Of a stretch of 10,028 bases of DNA, positions 1 to 6,733 are shown in pieces. A model generated the notes under the pieces. It saw nothing but the letters and a program-made list of their open reading frames with translations. It had not been told where the DNA came from and did no database searches. Both the position numbers and the translations under genes were made by a program. Origin of the DNA: Acidimicrobiia bacterium (lineage in GTDB: Bacteria > Actinomycetota > Acidimicrobiia > Spongiisociales > UBA5794); the NCBI GenBank assembly GCA_029934555.1, contig JAOZMA010000063.1, forward strand, positions 1 through 10,028, read 5' to 3'. The first letter of the stretch is position 1; each line of letters starts with the position of its first letter.

Positions 1-26
1 ATTCGGTACACGATGAAGGACGCTTC

Positions 27-60
27 TACCGATTACCGATTACCGATTACCGATTGCCGA
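27..60. repeat. 7-bp tandem array, unit TACCGAT (family GAYTACS / ARTCSGT)
   Basis: Four perfect copies of TACCGAT lie at 27-33, 34-40, 41-47 and 48-54, followed by a decayed copy (TGCCGA, 55-60). One further copy at 69-75 overlaps the crgA stop codon. Read on the minus strand, the direction of crgA transcription, the unit is AATCGGT, one base different from the AATCCGT units behind pabA and near the right end of the window. The array fills the visible 3' flank of crgA. I see no other feature in bases 1-67 and no T-tract terminator. Confidence 0.9.
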
Positions 61-67
61 CCATCGA

Positions 68-325
68 CTACCGATAATTCAGGGTCATCGCGAAACCGAC
101 TCCGATCATCGCCAGGCCGCCGAGCAGATAGAGATTCGAGGTCCCTCCCGGCAGTACTCCCATGTAGTTGATCAGGATCACGACGATCCCGACGGCCATG
201 AGGCCGAACATCGTGGCGACGTACCAGGTCGGCGATGGGCCCTTCTCCTCGACCTGACTGACGACAGGGTTCTTCGGTGGGGTTGGTCGCTTGTTGGCCT
301 TCTTGCGGCCTTTCGAGACTGGCAT
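68..325 (-). CDS. crgA: CrgA family cell division membrane protein
   Basis: This is a small divisome protein of the inner membrane. In Mycobacterium CrgA binds FtsZ, FtsQ, FtsI and CwsA and helps bring peptidoglycan synthases to midcell. The 85-residue product has the family layout: a basic N-terminus (MPVSKGRKKANKR), a cytoplasmic Pro-rich stretch to about residue 33, membrane helix 1 at about 34-56, a short Gly/Pro loop, helix 2 at about 64-82, and a short polar tail ending NYR. I chose the ATG at 325 over the in-frame ATG at 343 because relatives begin M-P-x-S-K-x-R-K-K and because a good promoter ends 7 nt before it. The longer form would only add MATLVP. The gene is divergent from the sortase, and its position at the edge of the pknB locus matches Mycobacterium and Streptomyces. 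The TAG stop lies inside a copy of the TACCGAT repeat. Confidence 0.93.
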   Translation of the reverse strand: MPVSKGRKKANKRPTPPKNPVVSQVEEKGPSPTWYVATMFGLMAVGIVVILINYMGVLPGGTSNLYLLGGLAMIGVGFAMTLNYR

Positions 326-332
326 GGGGACA

Positions 333-361
333 AGCGTAGCCATCCGTGGCTCTCATCCCAA
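333..361 (-). promoter_or_regulatory. candidate leaderless crgA promoter
   Basis: On the minus strand a -35-like TTGGGA (361-356), a 17-bp spacer and a -10-like TACGCT (338-333) are followed by 7 nt and then the ATG at 325. This spacing would put the transcript start on or within a base of the A of the start codon, so the mRNA would have no leader. There is no Shine-Dalgarno sequence in front of this ATG, which fits. The motif match is my own reading; no transcript data are available. Confidence 0.5.
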
Positions 362-395
362 CGAGAGATCCGTCACCGTTGTGTGGTCCCGTCGG

Positions 396-401
396 TACGC
401 T
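396..401 (+). promoter_or_regulatory. candidate -10 box of the sortase unit (leaderless)
   Basis: TACGCT, the same hexamer as in the divergent crgA promoter, ends 8 nt before the sortase ATG at 410, so the transcript would begin at or next to the start codon. I see no convincing -35 at 16-18 bp upstream and no Shine-Dalgarno sequence. The two divergent promoters share the 84-bp gap 326-409. Confidence 0.4.
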
Positions 402-409
402 GAGTCATC

Positions 410-1219
410 ATGGACGAATCCACGACCACTCCGGTGGAGCAACCAGCGTCCCGTTCGACGGGGGTCCTGACCCGCATCGTTCGCGCCGTCGGGTGGACGA
501 GCATCGTCGTGGGCCTCCTCATCCTCGGGTTCGTCGTCCAACAGCTCTTCGTTACGACATGGTTCTCCCAGCAGCACCAGACTGCTCTGAACGTAGAGGC
601 AGAGGAGCACTTCGTCACGGCGGAAGTGACCGAAGTCGAGTACGTTGCGCCGCCATCAACCACGGTTCCGGGGGAGGTCACTGTCGATCCGGATGGCACG
701 GTAACGACGGGTGCCGGAGGATCCTCAACCGATGAAGGCGCCCCTCTGAACCCTGGGAAGCGGACCCTTCTCGTCGAGTCAAGCCCCGAGAAGGGGAAAG
801 CCTTCGCCGTCATCCGCATCCCTACGATCGAACGGCTCGAAGAGGGATGGGCGGTCGTCGAGGGAGTTGAGCTCCGCAACCTGAAGAACGGTGCGGGCCA
901 CATGCCGCACACGCCACTTCCGGGCTTGCCGGGCAACTCGGTCATCTCAGGGCATCGAACCACGTATGGAGCCCCGTTTCACGAGATCGGCGACCTGGTA
1001 CCGGGTGATGTCATCGAGGTCGACACTGCGATCGGTACCCACACCTACGAGGTGAGGGAGGTCATCATCGTCCACCCAACCGAGCTGTGGGTTACCGAAC
1101 CCAGAGAAGGGGCATGGCTCACCCTCACAACGTGTCATCCGAAGTTCTCGGCGCGCCAGCGACTGATCGTGTTCGCCGAACTCGTCGACGGTCCGAATTG
1201 GGAGGCGATCTACGCATGA
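410..1219 (+). CDS. class E sortase (membrane-anchored transpeptidase)
   Basis: Sortases cleave a C-terminal sorting motif on secreted proteins and join them to the cell wall. The class E type found in high-GC actinobacteria usually prefers LAxTG-like signals. The 269-residue protein has a short cytoplasmic N-terminus, one membrane helix at about 28-49, a long low-complexity Thr/Gly/Pro/Val-rich linker at about 60-118, and the sortase beta-barrel at about 130-265. The catalytic residues are visible: His182 in SGHRTTYGAPF, Cys242 in TLTTCHP and Arg251 in RQRLIV. It is the first gene of a plus-strand unit whose next gene starts inside its stop codon (ATGA at 1216-1219). Class E sortases at this spot next to crgA and pabA are common in actinobacteria outside Mycobacterium. 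No protein in the window carries a proper sorting signal, so its substrates lie elsewhere. Confidence 0.93.
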   Translation: MDESTTTPVEQPASRSTGVLTRIVRAVGWTSIVVGLLILGFVVQQLFVTTWFSQQHQTALNVEAEEHFVTAEVTEVEYVAPPSTTVPGEVTVDPDGTVTTGAGGSSTDEGAPLNPGKRTLLVESSPEKGKAFAVIRIPTIERLEEGWAVVEGVELRNLKNGAGHMPHTPLPGLPGNSVISGHRTTYGAPFHEIGDLVPGDVIEVDTAIGTHTYEVREVIIVHPTELWVTEPREGAWLTLTTCHPKFSARQRLIVFAELVDGPNWEAIYA

Positions 1220-1361
1220 AACAATGGTTCGTTGGACTACCGGGACCGATGGCCCTCAAGGTTGTGATCGCCGTCGTGGTGGTGCTCGTGGCGCTCGTGG
1301 CGCTCTTCTTCGTCTACGACTGGATCGGTTCCAACATGCTCGACAGTGGCGGCACGATCGG

Positions 1362-1365
<4 letters not shown>
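1216..1365 (+). CDS. 49-residue single-pass membrane protein, function unknown
   Basis: I do not recognise a named family. The product starts MKQWFVGLPGPMALK, followed by one strongly hydrophobic helix (about residues 14-35, rich in Val, Ala and Leu), then a short tail with Tyr34, Asp35 and Trp36 ending in DSGGTIG. It is supported as a gene by ATGA overlaps at both ends (sortase stop at 1217-1219, pabA start at 1362) and by a Shine-Dalgarno sequence GGGAGG at 1200-1205, 10 nt before its ATG. The positive N-terminus predicts that the C-terminus lies outside the cell. Small membrane ORFs of this kind between sortase and pabA occur in other actinobacteria, so it may be a sortase partner. That role is inference from position alone. 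Confidence 0.75.
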
Positions 1366-1920
<555 letters not shown>

Positions 1921-1922
<2 letters not shown>

Positions 1923-1948
1923 TCCGTAATCCGTAGTCCGTAATCCGT
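1921..1948. repeat. 7-bp tandem array, unit ARTCCGT
   Basis: Four units, AGTCCGT, AATCCGT, AGTCCGT and AATCCGT, alternate from 1921 to 1948, followed by a partial AG. The array begins on the second base of the pabA stop codon. It reads ARTCCGT in the direction of pabA transcription. Confidence 0.9.
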
Positions 1949-2005
1949 AGGGACCGTAAGACAGGCCTGTTGTGATGGTACGGAATACTGAATACGGACT
2001 ACGGA
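1930..2005. repeat. inverted repeat between convergent genes, possible terminator
   Basis: The 13-bp arms at 1930-1942 and 1993-2005 are perfect reverse complements, formed because the two repeat arrays face each other. The 50-base loop contains a perfect 10-bp palindrome, ACAGGCCTGT (1961-1970). The transcript of either strand could fold into a long stem with an inner hairpin, so the gap could act as a two-way terminator for pabA and mutY. There is no clear T-tract on either side, so this would not be a classical intrinsic terminator. Confidence 0.5.
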
Positions 2006-2007
2006 CT
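1980..2007. repeat. 7-bp tandem array, inverted copy of the ARTCCGT family
   Basis: Read on the minus strand there are two perfect AGTCCGT units (2007-2001 and 2000-1994), then the degenerate ATTCAGT (1993-1987) and ATTCCGT (1986-1980). The array begins 5 nt after the mutY stop codon and has the same orientation relative to mutY as the array at 1921-1948 has to pabA. Confidence 0.85.
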
Positions 2008-2012
2008 ACTTG

Positions 2013-2843
2013 TCACTCCGCTATCCGGTACACGCCGCCTTCGTCCCTGTTCACCAACTGCTCCGACATCAGGTCTGCGAGCGCCATCTCCACCTGGACT
2101 GTCGGGAATCCGGTCTGCTGGACGATGTCGCGAAAGGCAGCGTCACCTCTGACGAGGGATCGGACGATGGCGCCGCGCAGTTGACGGGCGGATCCCTCGA
2201 AACGACCTTGAGCCGGTGCCGGGGAGTATGAAGCAGGCCCAGAGCACCAGTCCTTGACGGGACACACACCACATCGGGGCATCTTGGAGACGCATGTCGT
2301 GGCGCCGAGATCCATCATGGCCTGATTCCAGTCCGACGAGGGATCACCGAGGGAGGCGATCGCCGCCGTCTGGAGGGATGAGCCGTTGAGGGGTTCACCG
2401 TGCCAGCGACTCAATACCCGACGCAGGTTCGTGTCGACGGCCGGAACACTCGCCCCGAAGGCGAACGAAGCGATAGCCGAGGCCGTGTACGGGCCGACGC
2501 CCGGGAGTTCAATGAGTGCTTCCGGTGTGGTCGGCCACCCATCTGCCTCGATCTTCCTGGCCGCCTCGCGAAGGCGAAGGCCTCGCGAGTTGTATCCGAG
2601 GCCCGTCCATAGACCGAGAACCTCCTGGAGATCCGCAGCGGCTAGCGATGCCGTGGTCGGTAATCGGGCGACGAACCGGTGATAGAAGGGGATGACCCGC
2701 GACGCCTGGGTCTGTTGCAGCATCGTTTCCGATACGAGGATCCGATAGGGGTCGGTCGCACCTCGCCACGGAAATGACCGCTGCTCGACCTGATACCAAG
2801 AGAAGAGCGCTTCGTTGCGTTCCTCCTCGATGAGGAGCGTCAT
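2013..2843 (-). CDS. mutY: A/G-specific adenine DNA glycosylase MutY
   Basis: MutY removes adenine mispaired with 8-oxoguanine and so prevents G:C to T:A mutations. The 276-residue protein shows the substrate-recognition SETMLQQTQ segment with catalytic Glu39, the helix-hairpin-helix LPGVGPYTA (113-121), catalytic Asp137 in PAVDTN, and an iron-sulfur cluster motif with Cys184, Cys191, Cys194 and Cys200 (spacing 6-2-5). After the cluster there is only a short tail. Residues about 218-276 look like a small winged-helix fold, not the NUDIX-like 8-oxoG-reading domain of E. coli MutY. This short form is usual in actinobacteria. The ATG overlaps the pknB stop codon by one base (TGATG) and no Shine-Dalgarno sequence is visible, so its translation probably depends on ribosomes finishing pknB. 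Confidence 0.95.
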   Translation of the reverse strand: MTLLIEEERNEALFSWYQVEQRSFPWRGATDPYRILVSETMLQQTQASRVIPFYHRFVARLPTTASLAAADLQEVLGLWTGLGYNSRGLRLREAARKIEADGWPTTPEALIELPGVGPYTASAIASFAFGASVPAVDTNLRRVLSRWHGEPLNGSSLQTAAIASLGDPSSDWNQAMMDLGATTCVSKMPRCGVCPVKDWCSGPASYSPAPAQGRFEGSARQLRGAIVRSLVRGDAAFRDIVQQTGFPTVQVEMALADLMSEQLVNRDEGGVYRIAE

Positions 2844-5152
2844 CAGGGTGCTGCGGTCGTAGTCGTAGTCGTGGTCGTTGCCGGGCCCAAGGAGACTTCA
2901 ATGTTCACCGGTGTGCCCGTGTCAACGGTTTCGCCACCGTTGGGGTCCTGGGAGATGACCGTTCCGGCGGGGGCGCTGTCGTTGACCGACGTCTTGTTCC
3001 CCACTGCGAGGCCGGCGCCTGTGATCGCATTCCTCGCGTCGGCCTCGGTCTTTCCGACCACGTTCGGCACCGTGACGCGTTCAACCTCGCCGATGTAGAC
3101 GGCTACCTGGCTGCCGTCGTTGACCGATGCTCCTGCAGACGGATCCTGGTTCGCGACCAGACCGATGTTCGGATCGCCCGGCGGCACGGTGACAGGTCCG
3201 GCCACGACAACATCCAGACCGACGGCCGCACCGGCAGTTGCCGCTTCGGCTGCGGTCATTCCTGAGAAGTCGGGAACAGAGACCTTCTTGAGTACTCCGA
3301 TGGTGACACGAACTTCCGTACCGGAGTCAACGGTCGTACCCGAACCCGGGTCCTGGGTGGCAACGAGACCGGCGAGACCGCTCGCTTCTGTCACTTCGGA
3401 GGTGCCGTTCTCGACGAGCACCAGATTGGCGTTCGTGATCGAGGTGTTCGCCTCACCGATCGTCATGCCCTTGACGTTGGGGACGGTCGCGGGTTCAGGG
3501 CCCTCCGAAATCCATACGGTGATAGTGTCGTCTCTGCCGACGACCCTTCCTGCCTCGGGTTCGGTTCTCGTGGTGAACCCGGCAGCGATGTCGGGAGAGA
3601 ACTCCTGGTCGGTCACGACGTTCGTGAATCCTGCCTGTGCGAGTTCGAGTTCGGCGGCTTCTGCGGACATGCCCGAGGTGTCCGGTACTTCGAGGGAGAA
3701 CGGCCCCTTCGAGACGACCAGGTCGACGAGCGAGTCGGAGACCGCCGGTGTGCCACCTGACGGATTCTGAGACATGACGGTCTGGACCGGAACGTCCTCG
3801 GAGAGGGCGTAATCGACGAGTCCTACTTGGAAACCCTGTGCCTCGATCAAAGCTCTGGCCACCTCTTCGGTCTCGCCGATCACCTGTGGGACGGTGAACT
3901 GTTCTGTACCGGCTGATTCGACCAGCGTGACGAACGACCCCTTCTCCACTTCGGTACCTGCGACGGGTTCGGTGTCTATGACCACGCCCTGGGGGACCGT
4001 GCTGCTGTTCTCCAAGCGGCTCAGCACCTTGAGATCGAGGTCCTGGAGAGCCCTGGACGCCGCCTCCGCTTCCACGAGTTTCAGGTCGGGGATGGTCACC
4101 AGGTCCCCGGAGGCGCCGCCACCGGTGAAGAGGCGGAAAAGGATGAACACACCCACGGCGAGGAGGGCCAACAGGGCGATGACGGCGGCGACATAGGTGC
4201 CTTGGCCTGTTGTGCTGTCCTCGGTCTGGTAGGCAACGGCCCTCGCCGTTTCGTCAGGGGGGACGGTTGCGGGCGGGGGTACGAGAGCCGTGGCTGCCGC
4301 TGCTGCCGCTGCGCCGACAACCATGGGTTGACGTCCGGAGAGGAAGAGCAGGAGGTCCGAGCGCATGTCCGCTGCGGTCGCGTACCGATCGTCGGGGTTC
4401 TTGGCGATCGCAGCTTCGACGATCGCTGAAAGCTCGGGAGGGACGTCCGGATTGAGTTGCGTGACGGGCGGGGCGTACTCGGAGACGTGTTGATAGGCGA
4501 CGGCGACGGGACTCTCACCTGTGAATGGGGGGCGTCCGGCGAGCATCTCATAGAGCACGACTCCGAGCGAGTAGACGTCAGAGCGGCCGTCTGCAGGCAG
4601 TCCCTGAGCCTGTTCAGGGGAGAAGTACGTCGCCGTGCCGATGACGGCCCCGGTTCTCGTCAACTCCTCGGAGTCATCGAGCGCCCTGGCGATCCCGAAG
4701 TCGGTCACCTTCACGGCACCGTCGTTCGTGATCATGATGTTGCCGGGTTTGATATCGCGGTGGACCACACCGGCTTGATGCGCAACGGTGAGCGCCGCAG
4801 CGGTCTCTGCGGCGATCTCTGCGGCTCTTCGGGGGAGAAGTGCCCCCTCGGTCTTGACGATCTCGCGCAGCGTCCGGCCCTCGATCAACTCCATGACCAT
4901 GTAGTAGGTCGAGCCTTCCTGGCCCCAGTCGTAGATCGCGACGATGTTCGGGTGACTCAGATTCGCCGCCGCCTGGGCTTCACGTCTGAACCGTGTGACG
5001 AAGGCCTGGTCCGAAGCGAAATTGGCATGCAGGACCTTCACCGCTACTCGTCTGTTGAGCAGGGTGTCTTCAGTCTCGTACACGTCCGCCATCCCGCCCC
5101 GTGCGAGATGGGAAACGATTCGATATCTATCGGAGAGAACGCGATCTTGCAT
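2843..5152 (-). CDS. pknB: membrane Ser/Thr protein kinase PknB with six PASTA repeats
   Basis: This is the main eukaryotic-type kinase controlling wall growth and division. Numbering from the TTG at 5158, the kinase domain (about 12-275) has the Gly-rich loop ARGGMADVY, Lys41, Glu60, HRDIKPGN (Asp135), DFG (153-155), and activation-loop Thr167 and Thr169, which match the autophosphorylated pair of M. tuberculosis PknB, then GTATYFSPEQ. An Ala/Pro-rich linker leads to a membrane helix (about 322-343). Outside the cell lie six PASTA repeats starting near residues 352, 418, 487, 555, 624 and 693, then an eight-Thr tail. M. tuberculosis PknB has four repeats. I prefer the ATG at 5152 (MQDRVLSDRY). 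A TTG two codons upstream (5158) is also open. No Shine-Dalgarno sequence is seen; a TACCAT at 5169-5164 could be a weak internal -10. It follows pbpA after a 117-bp repeat-bearing gap. Confidence 0.96.
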   Translation of the reverse strand: MQDRVLSDRYRIVSHLARGGMADVYETEDTLLNRRVAVKVLHANFASDQAFVTRFRREAQAAANLSHPNIVAIYDWGQEGSTYYMVMELIEGRTLREIVKTEGALLPRRAAEIAAETAAALTVAHQAGVVHRDIKPGNIMITNDGAVKVTDFGIARALDDSEELTRTGAVIGTATYFSPEQAQGLPADGRSDVYSLGVVLYEMLAGRPPFTGESPVAVAYQHVSEYAPPVTQLNPDVPPELSAIVEAAIAKNPDDRYATAADMRSDLLLFLSGRQPMVVGAAAAAAATALVPPPATVPPDETARAVAYQTEDSTTGQGTYVAAVIALLALLAVGVFILFRLFTGGGASGDLVTIPDLKLVEAEAASRALQDLDLKVLSRLENSSTVPQGVVIDTEPVAGTEVEKGSFVTLVESAGTEQFTVPQVIGETEEVARALIEAQGFQVGLVDYALSEDVPVQTVMSQNPSGGTPAVSDSLVDLVVSKGPFSLEVPDTSGMSAEAAELELAQAGFTNVVTDQEFSPDIAAGFTTRTEPEAGRVVGRDDTITVWISEGPEPATVPNVKGMTIGEANTSITNANLVLVENGTSEVTEASGLAGLVATQDPGSGTTVDSGTEVRVTIGVLKKVSVPDFSGMTAAEAATAGAAVGLDVVVAGPVTVPPGDPNIGLVANQDPSAGASVNDGSQVAVYIGEVERVTVPNVVGKTEADARNAITGAGLAVGNKTSVNDSAPAGTVISQDPNGGETVDTGTPVNIEVSLGPATTTTTTTTAAP

Positions 5153-5194
5153 GGTCAAAGACGATGGTACCGACGCCAGAAGCTATGGGCGGGG

Positions 5195-5228
5195 AGCTAA
5201 CAGCTAACAGCCAACAGCCAACAGCCAG
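5195..5228. repeat. 7-bp tandem array, unit AGCYAAC
   Basis: The units are AGCTAAC twice (5195-5208), AGCCAAC twice (5209-5222), then a decayed AGCCAG. The array lies in the pbpA-pknB gap. Its unit is unrelated in sequence to the GAYTACS family but has the same 7-bp period. Confidence 0.9.
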
Positions 5229-5251
5229 ACCGGGCCCGTGTGGGGCTCTTC

Positions 5252-5269
5252 GCTGTCCGCTGTCCGCTC
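5252..5269. repeat. short 7-bp tandem array, unit GCTGTCC
   Basis: There are two perfect units (5252-5258 and 5259-5265) and a third, GCTCCTA, whose last bases form the reverse complement of the pbpA stop codon. The array therefore begins at the pbpA stop. Between it and the AGCYAAC array is only a GC-rich stretch containing the palindrome CGGGCCCG (5231-5238). Confidence 0.7.
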
Positions 5270-6733
5270 CTACTTCAAGTAGGCCTCAAACAGCTTTGCT
5301 GCTATCGGGGCGGCTACTGAGCCGCCCGATGCTGTCTCCCCTGCCGGGCCACCATCTTCGAGGACGATCGCGAGGGCGATCTGGCGTTCTCCCGGTTCCG
5401 GATCGACGGGGGCGAACCCGATGAACCAGACGTGTGGAGATGACCCGGTTACTTCGGCGGTGCCCGTCTTCCCTGCGACACGCACGTCGGGAACGGCGGC
5501 GTTGCGGCCCGTTCCGGAGAGAACGACTTGTTCCATCAGATCCGACAGGATGGCGGCGCTTGCCGGGCTGATCGCTCGTCGCCACAGAGTCGGTTCGGTC
5601 TCGGACTCGATCTTCCCATCGTGGGTGAATACGTCGCCGACGACGTAGGGGATCATGATGTTCCCATCGTTGGCTACGGCTGCGGCCACCAATGCCATCT
5701 GGATCGGTGTCGATCTCACGTCCCGTTGGCCGAGAGAGTTCTGAGCCGTCGCCGCCGGGTCATCGGAGAAATCGGCGGCCTCCGGCATCGAAGAGACGAG
5801 GACCGGGAGGTCGTACGGGATCTCCTGGTTGAACCCGAAAGCCTCTGCGGTCTCGGTGAGAGCTTCGGCGCCCACCTGCATGCCGAGTGCGGCGAACGTC
5901 GTATTGCAGGATCGTACGAACGCCTCGGTGAGCGTCACCGATTCTCCGTCGCCACACAATCCGTCGTCATAGTTGTGGATGGTTGCCGACGTACCGGGCA
6001 GTTCAAGTGCTTCGGGGTCGGGGAACTCGGTCGCCGGGCCCGCGATACCGGTCTCGAGCGCAGCGGCCGTCGTGACGACTTTGAACGTCGACCCGGGCGG
6101 GTACGTCACTGCGATCGTTCGATGGAGGAGAGGGAGGCCCGGATCTTCCTCGAGCGCCTTCCCCGCTGGCCCGGCATCTGAGCCGACAAGCGAGTTCGGG
6201 TCGAATCCGGGCGTCGAGACACTCGCCAGCACGGCGCCGGTGGTCGGATCGAGGGCGATGATCGATCCGCGAGAACCGTCGAGGGCTTCGACAGCAGCCT
6301 GCTGGAGTTCATCGTCGAACGTGAGGCGAAGGCCGCGAGGCCTCGGGTCTCCACCGAGCACGGCGTTCAGAACCCCGGAGATCGTCGAGTCGCGGTGAGA
6401 GACGAGATCGCTCTCTCGCGCCCGCTCGAGGCCACGTGATCCGAACAGGACCGAGACGTAACCCACAGTGTGCGCGTATCTGTCAACCGTCGGATACACG
6501 CGGGTGAAGGTCTGTGGATCCTCAGGATTGGGATCAGAGTGACCGGCGACGACGGCGTCGTCGGTGATGATCGCCCCTCGTTCTCTGCCAACCCGCCATG
6601 CAGAGAGCCGGGGGTTCCGCGGATCGTCGCGGTATCCGGGGCCGGCAACGGCCTGGATCCATGTCGTGGCGAGGATGAGAGCAAGGAACCCTGCGAGAAG
6701 TGCCCACACGATCCGGCGTACGGGTGCGTTCAT
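5270..6733 (-). CDS. pbpA: class B penicillin-binding protein PbpA (peptidoglycan DD-transpeptidase)
   Basis: PbpA cross-links peptidoglycan at the outer face of the membrane. The 487-residue protein has an N-terminal membrane anchor (about 7-30), a dimerisation/pedestal region to about 150, and a transpeptidase domain (about 155-485). The active-site motifs are all present: Ser215-Thr-Phe-Lys218, Ser275-Cys-Asn277 and Lys422-Thr-Gly424. Cys260 and Cys276 are 16 residues apart, the second within the SxN motif. M. tuberculosis PbpA is reported to have a disulfide at the equivalent place. The start overlaps the rodA stop as ATGA, and a good Shine-Dalgarno sequence (GAGGAG, 5 nt before the ATG) lies inside the rodA end. 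It is the partner of the SEDS protein just upstream. In mycobacteria PbpA is a PknB phosphorylation target, which fits the shared operon. Confidence 0.96.
   Translation of the reverse strand: MNAPVRRIVWALLAGFLALILATTWIQAVAGPGYRDDPRNPRLSAWRVGRERGAIITDDAVVAGHSDPNPEDPQTFTRVYPTVDRYAHTVGYVSVLFGSRGLERARESDLVSHRDSTISGVLNAVLGGDPRPRGLRLTFDDELQQAAVEALDGSRGSIIALDPTTGAVLASVSTPGFDPNSLVGSDAGPAGKALEEDPGLPLLHRTIAVTYPPGSTFKVVTTAAALETGIAGPATEFPDPEALELPGTSATIHNYDDGLCGDGESVTLTEAFVRSCNTTFAALGMQVGAEALTETAEAFGFNQEIPYDLPVLVSSMPEAADFSDDPAATAQNSLGQRDVRSTPIQMALVAAAVANDGNIMIPYVVGDVFTHDGKIESETEPTLWRRAISPASAAILSDLMEQVVLSGTGRNAAVPDVRVAGKTGTAEVTGSSPHVWFIGFAPVDPEPGERQIALAIVLEDGGPAGETASGGSVAAPIAAKLFEAYLK

Noticed and set aside
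4457..5200. Open frame of about 247 codons antisense to the pknB kinase domain
   Set aside because: It lies opposite a clearly conserved kinase domain, has no recognisable motifs, and long antisense frames are common in GC-rich genes.
5985..6000. LPGTS in PbpA as a sortase sorting signal
   Set aside because: It is internal, lacks the final Gly, and is not followed by a hydrophobic helix and basic tail. The LPGGT in CrgA fails for the same reasons.
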